Below, in pieces: positions 44,558 to 53,833 of a DNA stretch of 64,000 bases. The notes beneath the pieces were generated by a model. The model made no database searches and had not been told where the DNA came from. It saw only the letters and a list, made by a program, of their open reading frames with translations. Position 1 is the stretch's first letter, and every line of letters starts with the position of its first letter. Origin of the DNA: Bacteroidota bacterium (lineage in GTDB: Bacteria; Bacteroidota; Bacteroidia; Chitinophagales; UBA8649). The translations under genes were made by a program, and so were the position numbers. Where the stretch lies: the NCBI GenBank assembly GCA_002862745.1, contig PKDX01000017.1, positions 1 to 64,000 on the forward strand, read 5' to 3'.

Positions 44558-45629
44558 GGCTGTGAACCTCACAACAATACGAAATGATGTGCAAAATGGA
44601 AAGTTTGCACCGATTTACTTGCTCTATGGAGATGAACCTTTTTTTATTGATCAAGCGGTGTCCGTTATCGATGAGCATGTCTTAACTGAGGCTGAACGCG
44701 GCTTTAATCAGGCGGTGTTTTATGGGGCGGATATCGAAGGACAAAAGCTCAATGAGGTATGTGCACGCCTTCCTATGATGGCAACGCGCAGTTACGTCTT
44801 AGTAAAAGAGGCACAGGATATCCCAGCAGAATCTATAGCTCATTTATTGGATTATATGCTCAAGCCAAATCCACAAACGGTTTTGGTGCTGGCGTGGAAA
44901 CGGAAAATTGATAAGCGTCGTGAATTCTACACGAAAGGCGTTAAGAAAAGTGAGCATCTATGCATTTTGGAATCCAAAGCAATAAAGGACTATAAATTGG
45001 AAGAGTGGCTTGCCAATTATGCGCAATCTGTGGGCTTCCGTTTAGACAATAAATCGGTATCGCTTCTGGCCGAGTTTCTAGGCAATGATCTAAGTACCAT
45101 CCATCAAGCCTTTGAGAAACTTAAGCTCGTACTTCCGGAAAACGCTCACATCGATGCTGATATCATTGAGCAATACATTGGAATATCAAAGGAATACAAC
45201 AACTTTGAGTTGAAAGATGCCCTTGGAAATCGAGACACAGAGCGTGTAATGCGTATCCTTTCTTATTATCGAGGAAACCATAAAGCCTTATATCTGCCGC
45301 TCATCCTAGCTACGATATATAATCATATGGTTGTCTTGTATCAGCTTAAGATGATTTCATCACCGACGGTTCATGATGTTAAGGCCATTGCGAATATTCA
45401 TGCTTTTCCGGTTCAACAGTCGATATTGCGCCAGGTTTCGAGTTATTCCTTGCCTGAATTGTCCAGAGTGCTCATGCTGTTATCTTCCTATGAACCAAAA
45501 GCTAAAGGTATTGGAGTACGCAATAGTCCTACAAAGTCCATTGAGCTGCTTACAGAATTCTGTATGATAGTAGTTAACCCTTCCTTACTGGCTGCTTCCA
45601 AGAACTTGAGCGTAGCGCGTACGGCATAA
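44556..45629 (+). CDS. holA: DNA polymerase III subunit delta
   Basis: 357 residues from ATG 44556 (frame open to 44496). The clamp-loader subunit that opens the beta clamp at replication forks. Visible: KFAPIYLLYGDEPFFIDQAV, LVKEAQDI, KKSEHLCILESKAIKDYKLEEWL, and the C-terminal RQVSSYSLPELSRVLMLL. Its 3' end overlaps the convergent ribF by 45 bases. Confidence 0.92.
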   Translation: MAVNLTTIRNDVQNGKFAPIYLLYGDEPFFIDQAVSVIDEHVLTEAERGFNQAVFYGADIEGQKLNEVCARLPMMATRSYVLVKEAQDIPAESIAHLLDYMLKPNPQTVLVLAWKRKIDKRREFYTKGVKKSEHLCILESKAIKDYKLEEWLANYAQSVGFRLDNKSVSLLAEFLGNDLSTIHQAFEKLKLVLPENAHIDADIIEQYIGISKEYNNFELKDALGNRDTERVMRILSYYRGNHKALYLPLILATIYNHMVVLYQLKMISSPTVHDVKAIANIHAFPVQQSILRQVSSYSLPELSRVLMLLSSYEPKAKGIGVRNSPTKSIELLTEFCMIVVNPSLLAASKNLSVARTA

Positions 45630-46532
45630 TTGTTCGTCTGCCTGCAATTGAGATTTTAATGCATTTGAATTGTCAAATGGTTGCTCATCACGTATGCGTT
45701 CCATAAAGGAAACGCGAAGGTTGGATCCATAGAGATCACCTTCCCAATCAAGAATATGAACTTCCACTTTTAATGCGCCATTATCATAGGTAGGGCGATG
45801 GCCGATGTTTACCATTACGCAATACTCCTGATTGTCGATATTGGAAACTCCCCAATACACACCGGGTTTAGGAATAAGCTTTTTACCGTCTTGTAAAAGG
45901 AGATTAGCTGTTGGATAGTCCAATTGCCTTCCTCTTTTTTCTCCGTGCACAACGATACCTTCTAATTCAAAAGCATAGCCCAACAGCCTATTGGCTTCGG
46001 ATATCGCACCATTAGCCAAGGCTTCACGTATTCTTGTCGAGCTTATTTTTAGCTCGGTGACTTTTTGTGCATCGATAACATCAACTTCAAAAGAATAGGC
46101 TCTCCCAAGGCGAGCCAAGAGAGAAGCATCACCACTGCGTTGGTATCCAAATCGATGATCGAATCCAATGACAACTCGCTTGGGTTTAAAAGCGTTTGCT
46201 ATATATTGCTCAACATAGGCTAGAGGTTGCATCTCCGATAGATCGCGCGTGAAGGGAATGATGGCGAGATGGTCTAACCCAAGTTGCTCTAAGCGTCTGA
46301 CTCTCTCCTTCATCGTGGTAATCAGCTCTATTAGTTTGCCATCTCTTCCTAGGACGGATCGTGGATGAGGGTGGAAGGTGAGCATGGCAGAGTCAGTCTT
46401 AGATGCCTTGGCCAATTGTGTTACTTTTTTTATCAAGGCTTGATGACCTATATGCAGGCCATCAAAGCTTCCTATAGTCAGGATGCAATGCTCAAGAATA
46501 TTGAGCTCCTCTAGTTTCGTATAAACCTTCAC
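45585..46532 (-). CDS. ribF: Bifunctional riboflavin kinase/FAD synthetase, GTG start
   Basis: About 315 residues. Converts riboflavin to FMN and FAD, the cofactors that Nqr, ApbE and others in this window need. N-terminal nucleotidyltransferase domain with TIGSFDGLHIGHQALI and RVVIGFDHRFGYQRSG; C-terminal kinase domain with GEKRGRQLDYPTANLL and GVYWGVSNI. The frame runs to 46571, but GTG 46532 gives the family start KVYTKLEELN and overlaps the truB stop as GTGA, typical coupling. Confidence 0.95.
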   Translation of the reverse strand: MKVYTKLEELNILEHCILTIGSFDGLHIGHQALIKKVTQLAKASKTDSAMLTFHPHPRSVLGRDGKLIELITTMKERVRRLEQLGLDHLAIIPFTRDLSEMQPLAYVEQYIANAFKPKRVVIGFDHRFGYQRSGDASLLARLGRAYSFEVDVIDAQKVTELKISSTRIREALANGAISEANRLLGYAFELEGIVVHGEKRGRQLDYPTANLLLQDGKKLIPKPGVYWGVSNIDNQEYCVMVNIGHRPTYDNGALKVEVHILDWEGDLYGSNLRVSFMERIRDEQPFDNSNALKSQLQADEQLCRTRYAQVLGSSQ

Positions 46533-47272
46533 GATGCCAAGGTATTGTTTCTCTCTAACATTGCGATGCAATCTTCGATTTCAAAGCAGTCTTCAAGCTG
46601 AACCTCACCAACAGCGGTTCGCGTTAGCTGAATCAAATGAGCACCATTCCCCAAACTCGTACCCATATCTCTTGCTAAGCTGCGTATATAAGTTCCTTTG
46701 CTACAGGTCAATGAAAACGCTAAGCAATCCACATCGTGTGGCGTTAGTACTAAATCTTGTATTTCCACGGGTCTTGGTGCTAATTCAAAGATTTCACCTT
46801 TTCTGGCTTGTTTATAAGCCCGTTGGCCATCAATCTGAATGGCTGAATGGCGGGGAGGTCGTTGTTGAAGTTCTCCCGTAAATTCTCGGATCAGCTGTGA
46901 AATGTTTTCCTGTGTTAACTCAGGTATCGCATACGTGTTGTCAATGGCAGTCTCGAGATCAAAACTTGGTGTGGTGACACCAAATCGAATGATTCCAGAA
47001 TATGCCTTGCTTGTTGCCATCCAAGATTCAATCGTTTTGGTCGCTTTTCCAACGCATAAAACAAGAACTCCTGTAGCAAGAGGGTCGAGCGTTCCGGCAT
47101 GACCTACCTTAAACTTCTTCACCCCCAATCGTTTTCGGATTACCCATCGTATCTTATTTACAACATCAAAGGATGTCCAACCAAGGGGCTTTTTGATGGC
47201 TAATACTGCACCACTTCTCAGTTCCTCTTCAGAGAGGAAGGCGGTGGATTTAGCTGTTAAAGTATTTGCCAT
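46529..47272 (-). CDS. truB: tRNA pseudouridine(55) synthase TruB
   Basis: 247 residues from ATG 47272. Makes pseudouridine 55 in the T loop of tRNAs. Signatures: KPLGWTSFDVVNKIRW, VGHAGTLDPLATGVLVLCVG (with catalytic Asp), SKAYSGIIRFG and GTYIRSLARDMG. The frame is open to 47413 but that would lie within uppP; ATG 47272 overlaps the uppP stop by 16 bases. ribF follows by a GTGA overlap. Confidence 0.95.
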   Translation of the reverse strand: MANTLTAKSTAFLSEEELRSGAVLAIKKPLGWTSFDVVNKIRWVIRKRLGVKKFKVGHAGTLDPLATGVLVLCVGKATKTIESWMATSKAYSGIIRFGVTTPSFDLETAIDNTYAIPELTQENISQLIREFTGELQQRPPRHSAIQIDGQRAYKQARKGEIFELAPRPVEIQDLVLTPHDVDCLAFSLTCSKGTYIRSLARDMGTSLGNGAHLIQLTRTAVGEVQLEDCFEIEDCIAMLERNNTLAS

Positions 47273-48051
47273 AACATAGTGGCTATTCCAACGATTGCGC
47301 AATACGCTGCGAAGTAGACCAATTTGTTCCGGAGAACGAGCTGGACCATAATACGACAGGCAATTACACCGACAAGGAAGGCACTGAGACCTCCAGCAAG
47401 TAAAATGCCCCATGGAACGGCATCAACCGCATCAAGTTGGACAAGATCATTGATTTCTAGGATGGAGGCACCAAGTATAGGCGGAATGGCCATGAGAAAG
47501 GAAAAGCTTGCTACTTTTTTCCGGTCAGTTCCCAAGACAAGTCCGGTGGAGATGGTAGCCCCCGATCGAGATATACCGGGTAAGACGGCAAAGGCCTGAG
47601 CAATCCCCATGATAAAAGCACCAACATAGCTTAAATTACCATTGTAAGGACTTGTTCTTATTGTGACCAGTAATAGGAGTGCTGTTAGACAAAGCATAGC
47701 GCCAACCAAGACAAGGTTGCCATTAAAAATGGCTTCTACTTGGTCTTTTAAGAAAAGTCCAACAAATAAGACGGGTAACATGCTGATAATGATGAGGGTT
47801 GCATATTGGATATCAATGGTGCTGCCTTTTGATACTCCTTTAATACGCCCTAATATTTCATCCCAAAAAACGACAATGGTACTTAAGACAGTTCCTAGAT
47901 GAACAGCTATTGAAAAAGCTAGGTCGTACTCTCCGATGTCAACACCCAGTAATGCTTGTCCGATTTCAATATGCCCACTGCTTGAGATAGGTAGAAATTC
48001 GGCAATTCCTTGAAGGATACCTAGGAGTATTGCTTTAAGGGTCTCAGCCAA
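47257..48051 (-). CDS. uppP: Undecaprenyl-diphosphatase
   Basis: 264 residues with about eight hydrophobic segments. Recycles undecaprenyl diphosphate for cell-wall and other glycan synthesis at the inner membrane. Visible: GILQGIAEFLPISSSGHI near residue 12 (catalytic Glu, SSSGH) and LPGISRSGATIST near residue 158. Precedes truB with overlap. Confidence 0.97.
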   Translation of the reverse strand: MAETLKAILLGILQGIAEFLPISSSGHIEIGQALLGVDIGEYDLAFSIAVHLGTVLSTIVVFWDEILGRIKGVSKGSTIDIQYATLIIISMLPVLFVGLFLKDQVEAIFNGNLVLVGAMLCLTALLLLVTIRTSPYNGNLSYVGAFIMGIAQAFAVLPGISRSGATISTGLVLGTDRKKVASFSFLMAIPPILGASILEINDLVQLDAVDAVPWGILLAGGLSAFLVGVIACRIMVQLVLRNKLVYFAAYCAIVGIATMLWQIL

Positions 48052-48065
48052 TGGTAAAAATCAAA

Positions 48066-48353
48066 TTATGCCTCAGACTTAGGGGCTTTGTAAAATATGG
48101 CAAACACTTCTACGATGAAACCTAAAACAACCAGAATAGGCGCAAGAACAATGCGTTGGTCACTGTAGATCGATGAATCAAACGTTTCGGCAGTATTCGC
48201 TTCCCCTGATAGCTCTGCGCCTCCTCCAGACATGAGAATAAATCCAGCGGTTATCAGCAACGCACCGATGATCATGAGTTTATAATTCATGGAACCAAAG
48301 AGTAAAACATTCGAGGATACTTTTTTCGAAGATTGCTTCGTAGAGTTAGCCAT
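48066..48353 (-). CDS. DUF3098 small membrane protein
   Basis: 95 residues: N-terminal basic tail, then two hydrophobic helices (about 28-44 and 69-88), joined by a polar loop with EANTAETFDSSIYS. Matches DUF3098, a Bacteroidota protein regularly encoded between ftsX and uppP. Its start overlaps the end of ftsX by 8 bases. Role unknown, maybe linked to division or envelope by position. Confidence 0.88.
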   Translation of the reverse strand: MANSTKQSSKKVSSNVLLFGSMNYKLMIIGALLITAGFILMSGGGAELSGEANTAETFDSSIYSDQRIVLAPILVVLGFIVEVFAIFYKAPKSEA

Positions 48354-49227
48354 AATATGAATATAAGTTTTCCAAACGCATACGAAGATAGCGATTAACT
48401 GAACGATAGGTGCTAATTAATGAAACGAATATGCTAAATGACAAAATAGTGGCTACGAGAAGACCCAATTTGTCGTAGGAGTGAAGCAGTTGAATGGGGT
48501 AGTTGGATTGTTCGATAGCATACAACGTACCTATAAGCAGACCAATGCCCAAAACGGCACTGAATAACCCTCTCAATAACCCTCTCCAAAGGAAGGGTCT
48601 TTTTATAAAGGAGCTCGTAGCTCCAACAAGCTGCATAGATCGTATGAGAAACCTTCGGCTGTAAAGGGATAGTCGAATGGAGTGGTCTAGTAATACTAAG
48701 GATACAAATAAAAAGAGTAATCCAAGACCACCGGTAATCAAGGCCCCGCGCTTGAGATTAGCATTAACAACATCCAAGTTGACCTCAGGAATAAAGACGT
48801 AGGATACCCCATCAATTCCTTCTAAACTTCCTTTGATTGTTGCCAATTGATTATTACTTACAAACTGATGATGTAAATGCACGGTAAATGTCGGATACAA
48901 TGAGTCACCAATTAACTCTCCAATATCATCACCCAAATCAGCACGGACAACTTCCGCTGCTTCCGCTCTAGATACAAAAACAGCTTCTTTTATTTCTTGT
49001 TGGTCCATTAGCCGCTGTCGCATTGATGGTGCGTTAGTCTCATTAAAGGTTGGTGTAAGTTCTACAATAAGCGGCAGCCGTTCTTTTAAAGTTTGCGTAA
49101 AAGGCCTGTATTCCAAGTATACAGAAAAGCTTATGCCAAGAAGCCACAGCATAAGTGACATACTAAGCACGGAGGAAAGGCCTCGGATCTGCCATCTTTT
49201 TTTCTGACTGGAATGTTGTTTACCCAC
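48346..49227 (-). CDS. ftsX: Cell division ABC transporter-like permease FtsX
   Basis: 293 residues: N-terminal helix, a periplasmic domain (PSMRQRLMDQQEIKEAVFVSRAEAAE), then three membrane helices at the C-terminus with LYSRRFLIRSMQLVGATSSFIKRPFLWRG, the FtsX coupling-helix motif. FtsX with ATPase FtsE activates cell-wall hydrolases at division. No ftsE is present in the window; separation of the two genes is inferred to be normal in Bacteroidota. Confidence 0.92.
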   Translation of the reverse strand: MGKQHSSQKKRWQIRGLSSVLSMSLMLWLLGISFSVYLEYRPFTQTLKERLPLIVELTPTFNETNAPSMRQRLMDQQEIKEAVFVSRAEAAEVVRADLGDDIGELIGDSLYPTFTVHLHHQFVSNNQLATIKGSLEGIDGVSYVFIPEVNLDVVNANLKRGALITGGLGLLFLFVSLVLLDHSIRLSLYSRRFLIRSMQLVGATSSFIKRPFLWRGLLRGLFSAVLGIGLLIGTLYAIEQSNYPIQLLHSYDKLGLLVATILSFSIFVSLISTYRSVNRYLRMRLENLYSYYG

Positions 49228-49360
49228 GAGATAAAGGTACTGATTGTATCCATGCGATTTGAGCTTTTACTCCATCCTGTGGACAATAACCTTTATTTTG
49301 TGCAATTACTTTTTAATTTTTGCAGAAATCATAGCAAAAGCTATAACTAATCCATATTGA

Positions 49361-52123
49361 ATGCATTATCCATTTAACGAAGCACAAAAGGCGGTCAGAT
49401 CCTCTTGGGAAGAGGCCGGTATTTACCGTTGTGTAGAAGATGCTTCCAAACCAAAATACTATGTTCTTGATATGTTTCCGTATCCCTCTGGATCGGGCCT
49501 TCATGTTGGACACCCTCTGGGATATATTGCTTCGGATATCTATGCGCGTTACAAGCGACAAAAAGGATTTAATGTGCTTCATCCCATGGGCTTTGACTCC
49601 TTCGGCCTTCCTGCTGAGCAATATGCTATCCAGACGGGGAAACACCCAAGGGATACCACGAAGGAAAATAAAGCACACTTCAAAGATCAATTGGCTAATC
49701 TCGATTTGAGTTATGATTGGTCTCGGGAAGTAACCACATCTTCACCTTCCTATTATCGGTGGACACAATCTATTTTCTTAAAACTCTTTAATCACTATTA
49801 CTGTACTTCGTTAGATAAAGCATTGCCAATCGATGGACTAATTAAGATTTTTGAGCAACATGGTAATCTGGACGTAATTGCAGCTTGTGATGAGAACACA
49901 CCTCATTTTACTGCTGACCAATGGCAATCTATGAACGAAAAGCAACAAGCGGACATCCTCATGAAGTACCGTTTAGCGTATCGTAAGGAGTCAATGGTGA
50001 ATTGGTGTGAGGCGCTTGGAACTGTTTTAGCAAACGATGAAGTTGTGCAAGGAGTCTCTGAGCGAGGGGGACACCCAGTTGTCAAAAAACCCATGGTTCA
50101 ATGGACGTTACGGATAACAGCCTATGCTGAACGTTTGTACAAGGCAATAGATGGATTAGATTGGCCGGATGCACTAAAGGCAATGCAACGAAATTGGATT
50201 GGTAAATCCATCGGAGCAAACCTCACGTTTCCAATAGAGGGCAGTGATGAAGGTATCGAAGTGTTTACGACACGTCCAGATACAATATATGGAGTCACCT
50301 TTATGGTGTTAGCACCGGAACACCCTTTAGTTGCTCAATTAACTACTTCAGAAAATAGTAAAGAGGTTGAGGCCTATAAAGATGCAGTAAGTCGTAAATC
50401 GAGCATTGAACGACAGCAGGATAAATCAGTGGATGGCCGTTTTACAGGAAGTTTTGCTGTTCACCCATTAACAGGCGACAAGATTCCTATCTATATCAGC
50501 GCTTATGTCCTCATTGACTATGGAAAAGGAGCTGTAATGGCTGTGCCTGCTGAGGACGATAGAGATAATGCCTTTGCCAAACATTTTAGTCTTGCAATTC
50601 AAGAAGTTATTGATCGAAGTAACTCAGGAGGAGAACGAGGGGATAAGCAAGGGCAAATGACAAATTCAGCTTCATTGGATGGTCTTGCACCTATGGAAGC
50701 GATTCAACGCGGTATTGAAATTATACAGGGCAAGGGGATAGGTGATGCTGCATCAACATGGAAACTTCGTGATGCAAATTTTAGTCGCCAACGCTATTGG
50801 GGAGAGCCGTTTCCAATCTATTATAGAGAGGGGATAGCTTGTCCTGTAGATGAAGCGGACTTACCTCTCCAATTGCCTGATACAGAAGATTTTACGCCCA
50901 AAGGTGGAGAAGGGCCTTTGTCACGCGTTGACGACTGGACCTACAAAGGGTTTCCTTTAGAGACAGATACGATGCCAGGTTATGCGGGATCAAGTTGGTA
51001 TTTTCTTCGATTTATGGACCCAACCAATACCGATTTCTTTCTGACTAAGGATAAGGCAGACTATTGGCAAGATGTAGATTTCTATGTAGGAGGTACGGAA
51101 CATGCCGTAGGTCACTTATTGTATGCCCGCTTTTGGCATAAGTTTTTGTTTGATCTTGGTTTAGTAGCCACAGAAGAGCCGTTTAAGCGATTATTTAATC
51201 AGGGGATGATTCAAGGGCAAACATGTTTTATCTATCGAGATGCACAGGAAGCAAACACCTATTTTAGCGCGGACCACCCATCGGTGAATGACAGTTGTCA
51301 ACGGATTCGAATCCTGGCGAGTTTAGCGAATGATAAGGGCGAAGTTGATATTGATGAACTATCCTGTTGGAGACCGGAGTTTCATGATGCTACTTTTCAC
51401 GGTAATGACAAAGGGTTGTTTCTTGGGGAGTTTGAGACGGAAAAAATGTCGAAGTCTAAACATAATGTGGTCAATCCCGATGATATTGTTACTCGTTACG
51501 GAAGCGACTGTTTTCGTCTGTACTCCATGTTTCTAGGACCAATTGAGGAGCATAAACCTTGGAATAATCAAGGAATCGACGGCGTCTATCGCTTTATGAA
51601 TAAGTTTTGGAGGCTGATCAAGGCATCTAAGGATGTTATACTCGAGGCTTCCGAGGCTAAGTCAAGTTTGCAAATACTACATACGTTAATCGATAAGGTA
51701 GATCGGGATTTGTCCAAACTAAGCTTGAATACCTGTGTTAGTGCGTTTATGATTGCAGTGAATGATTGGCAAAAGCTAGATAAGCTTCCTCAAGAGACCA
51801 TGAAAGAAGCCTTACGTTTGATAGCACCTTTTGCACCTGTTTATGCGCAGTATGGATGGGAATTACTTGATGGAGAAGGTTACGTGCTCGATCAGGGCTG
51901 GCCAGAATTTGATGCAACGCATCTTCAAAAAGATTCAATAACACTTGCCTTAAGTTTTAATGGGAAACGTCGAGGTGAAATAGAGATTGACGCGAAGGCG
52001 GATCAACAAACAATAGAATCCATAGCGCTTTCCTCAGAGGTGGCCAAGAAATGGACAGAAGGTAAAGTAGTTGTAAAAGTAATTGTAGTGCCGGGTCGTA
52101 TGGTCAATGTTGTAATGCGTTAA
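49361..52123 (+). CDS. leuS: Leucyl-tRNA synthetase
   Basis: 920 residues, charges tRNA-Leu. HIGH motif appears as HVGHPLGY near residue 48; editing domain with TTRPDT (near 306) and GAVMAVPAEDDRD; KMSKS as EKMSKSKHNVV near residue 698. An insert between about 600 and 690 (QGQTCFIYRDAQ...) is longer than in E. coli and typical of the Bacteroidota form. Monocistronic with a hairpin after the stop. Confidence 0.97.
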   Translation: MHYPFNEAQKAVRSSWEEAGIYRCVEDASKPKYYVLDMFPYPSGSGLHVGHPLGYIASDIYARYKRQKGFNVLHPMGFDSFGLPAEQYAIQTGKHPRDTTKENKAHFKDQLANLDLSYDWSREVTTSSPSYYRWTQSIFLKLFNHYYCTSLDKALPIDGLIKIFEQHGNLDVIAACDENTPHFTADQWQSMNEKQQADILMKYRLAYRKESMVNWCEALGTVLANDEVVQGVSERGGHPVVKKPMVQWTLRITAYAERLYKAIDGLDWPDALKAMQRNWIGKSIGANLTFPIEGSDEGIEVFTTRPDTIYGVTFMVLAPEHPLVAQLTTSENSKEVEAYKDAVSRKSSIERQQDKSVDGRFTGSFAVHPLTGDKIPIYISAYVLIDYGKGAVMAVPAEDDRDNAFAKHFSLAIQEVIDRSNSGGERGDKQGQMTNSASLDGLAPMEAIQRGIEIIQGKGIGDAASTWKLRDANFSRQRYWGEPFPIYYREGIACPVDEADLPLQLPDTEDFTPKGGEGPLSRVDDWTYKGFPLETDTMPGYAGSSWYFLRFMDPTNTDFFLTKDKADYWQDVDFYVGGTEHAVGHLLYARFWHKFLFDLGLVATEEPFKRLFNQGMIQGQTCFIYRDAQEANTYFSADHPSVNDSCQRIRILASLANDKGEVDIDELSCWRPEFHDATFHGNDKGLFLGEFETEKMSKSKHNVVNPDDIVTRYGSDCFRLYSMFLGPIEEHKPWNNQGIDGVYRFMNKFWRLIKASKDVILEASEAKSSLQILHTLIDKVDRDLSKLSLNTCVSAFMIAVNDWQKLDKLPQETMKEALRLIAPFAPVYAQYGWELLDGEGYVLDQGWPEFDATHLQKDSITLALSFNGKRRGEIEIDAKADQQTIESIALSSEVAKKWTEGKVVVKVIVVPGRMVNVVMR

Positions 52124-52171
52124 TGCGTATCTCAAGTATTATATCTCTCTATTTGATAACTTTTCAACGCC

Positions 52172-52198
52172 AAAAGGGGACCGAAGTCCCCTGTACTT
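52172..52198. terminator. Bidirectional terminator between leuS and the PID-CTERM-like gene
   Basis: Seven-base perfect stem aggggac / gtcccct. On plus the loop is cgaa and a T-rich tail follows (gtacttttta). On minus it is a stable C-UUCG-G tetraloop followed by tttt. It serves leuS (plus) and the small gene (minus). Confidence 0.85.
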
Positions 52199-52218
52199 TT
52201 TAGTTTAAATATAATCCC

Positions 52219-52425
52219 TTAGGAGTTTTTACTAGCGCGAAAAACTCGGCTACCTACAAAAGTGATTATTCCAGCAAGTAATGCAAAAAGACCTCCGTCT
52301 AACGGCACACCCGCTGCAGGCGGTGGTGGCGGTGGCGGTGGCGGTTGCGCACTTGCAATTGAGACTAGGGTTGCTAATACAACCGTTGCGAAGAGGGTTA
52401 ATTTGGCGTTATTTGAAGAATTCAT
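52219..52425 (-). CDS. PID-CTERM-like polyproline mini-protein
   Basis: 68 residues: signal peptide (ends IASA), nine prolines in a row, then VPLDGGLFALLAG, a hydrophobic helix and a basic tail SRVFRASKNS. This is the layout of the PID-CTERM protein-sorting domain family (motif P[IL]DGG, helix, basic end). The mature protein would be little more than the polyproline linker and sorting tail. The partner sorting enzyme is not in this window, and surface fate is unproven. Confidence 0.8.
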   Translation of the reverse strand: MNSSNNAKLTLFATVVLATLVSIASAQPPPPPPPPPAAGVPLDGGLFALLAGIITFVGSRVFRASKNS

Positions 52426-52473
52426 ACTTCTTGTTTATAATGTAAATATATAAATAATTACCGGATGAAAAAT

Positions 52474-53751
52474 CTAAAATTTTACTTCTTGTCGAAATTT
52501 TATTGATCCGCCTTCATAGTGTACGTTGAAATTGGCAAATGGTAACGGTTTTCCTGAGATACTTTGAGTATTGATATGGCTCACTAGATTACCAAGTTTA
52601 CTCTGACACATATTGTGCTCATCTAAGAAACTTTTCATCCAATGCTTTTTTGAAAGCTTATCTACGTTTTGATGTACCAGGGTTAGGGTTGTTGCGCTTC
52701 GAGATACTTGGAGAACCTTTATGCCTAACCTGTCAAACTGTTCTAGGATTTCCTTTAGTGAAGCAAGAGAAATATAGCTGTAATCCTTGGTTTCGAGTTG
52801 AGTAACAATGATGTTATCAGTGAGTGTTTCCATTGTTGATGGTATTTCTTCCGCGTCTATCTCCTTAGTTTGAACAATTTTACTTCCTTCCTTTTCGGGT
52901 GACAAAAAGGACCGTACATGGAGTTCGATGTCTCGATCGACTAGGGGTTGAATGGTTTTAGAGTGAAGAACTTTGGCTCCGAAAAACGTGAACTCAACGG
53001 CTTCTCGAAAACTTACTTCAGGAAGCTGAACTGCATCTTCAAATGTGTTGGGGTCTTTACTCCAAATACCATCTACATCCTTCCAAAAGGTGAGTTTGTT
53101 GGCTTGTAACATATTGGCAAACAAGGCAGCACTGTAATCACTTCCTTCTCTACCTAGGGTAGTCGAAATTCCTTCTTCACTCCCGCCTATAAATCCTTGG
53201 GTGACAAAACATGAATAACTGTACTTCTCCAAGGCCTTCTGAAGATTTTTTTGAGATAATCGAAGATCTACTTTGGCAGAGCGATAGTCATTGTTTGTGG
53301 TGATAATACGTCGCGCATCAAGCCATTGATTATGAATTCCACGTGCATTTAAAAAATCGCTAAGAATTCGACTTGAGGCCAATTCACCCAATACTGCGAC
53401 CTGATCATAGATGTAGTCATTATGATGAACTGGTACATGTTGCATGAAACTCAGCGTTTGATCAAAAAGTGCATGGATTTTATGAAAAACCGTATCGTTT
53501 TTTTGAAAGAGTTGCTCAGCCACCATCAGGTGGTATTGTCGGACTTGCTCAAAAAGTTCTAAATAGTGGTCATCTCCATCAAGAAATGTCTTGAGTACTT
53601 CTTCAAGTGCATTAGTCGTCTTACCCATGGCAGAAACGACAATCATACGCTTTTCAGCGGGAAACTTTTCCATAAGAAAAGCCACGTTCATTAATCGCTT
53701 AGCGTCTTTCACAGAGGCTCCTCCAAACTTGTTGACTTCCCAGTTTGCCAT
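52474..53751 (-). CDS. lysC: Monofunctional aspartate kinase
   Basis: 425 residues. Phosphorylates aspartate, first step to lysine, threonine and methionine. Visible: KFGGASVKD at the N-terminus, VVSAMGKTTNALEEVL, GREGSDYSAALFANML near 205, and FTFFGAKVLHSKTIQP near 255, then ACT-like regulatory region (about 300-425), so feedback inhibition is expected. Single gene, with a gap of 82 bases to rnhA on the same strand. Confidence 0.93.
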   Translation of the reverse strand: MANWEVNKFGGASVKDAKRLMNVAFLMEKFPAEKRMIVVSAMGKTTNALEEVLKTFLDGDDHYLELFEQVRQYHLMVAEQLFQKNDTVFHKIHALFDQTLSFMQHVPVHHNDYIYDQVAVLGELASSRILSDFLNARGIHNQWLDARRIITTNNDYRSAKVDLRLSQKNLQKALEKYSYSCFVTQGFIGGSEEGISTTLGREGSDYSAALFANMLQANKLTFWKDVDGIWSKDPNTFEDAVQLPEVSFREAVEFTFFGAKVLHSKTIQPLVDRDIELHVRSFLSPEKEGSKIVQTKEIDAEEIPSTMETLTDNIIVTQLETKDYSYISLASLKEILEQFDRLGIKVLQVSRSATTLTLVHQNVDKLSKKHWMKSFLDEHNMCQSKLGNLVSHINTQSISGKPLPFANFNVHYEGGSIKFRQEVKF

Positions 53752-53833
53752 AATTTCTGATTTAAGTGGTAAGATAACGCGGATTGTGCTTAGAAGTTGG
53801 TAATTGTGCGCGCAAATTATTCATAGTATAGAT

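Noticed and set aside
49297-49322. Promoter with Bacteroidota -33/-7 boxes before leuS (ttttg ... taatttttg)
   Set aside because: The spacing between the two elements is about 13 bases and the -7 box has an extra base, so it does not meet the TTG-N19-TAnnTTTG form; similar partial boxes before rpmB (29389) and rpsA (22111) fail at one or more positions too.
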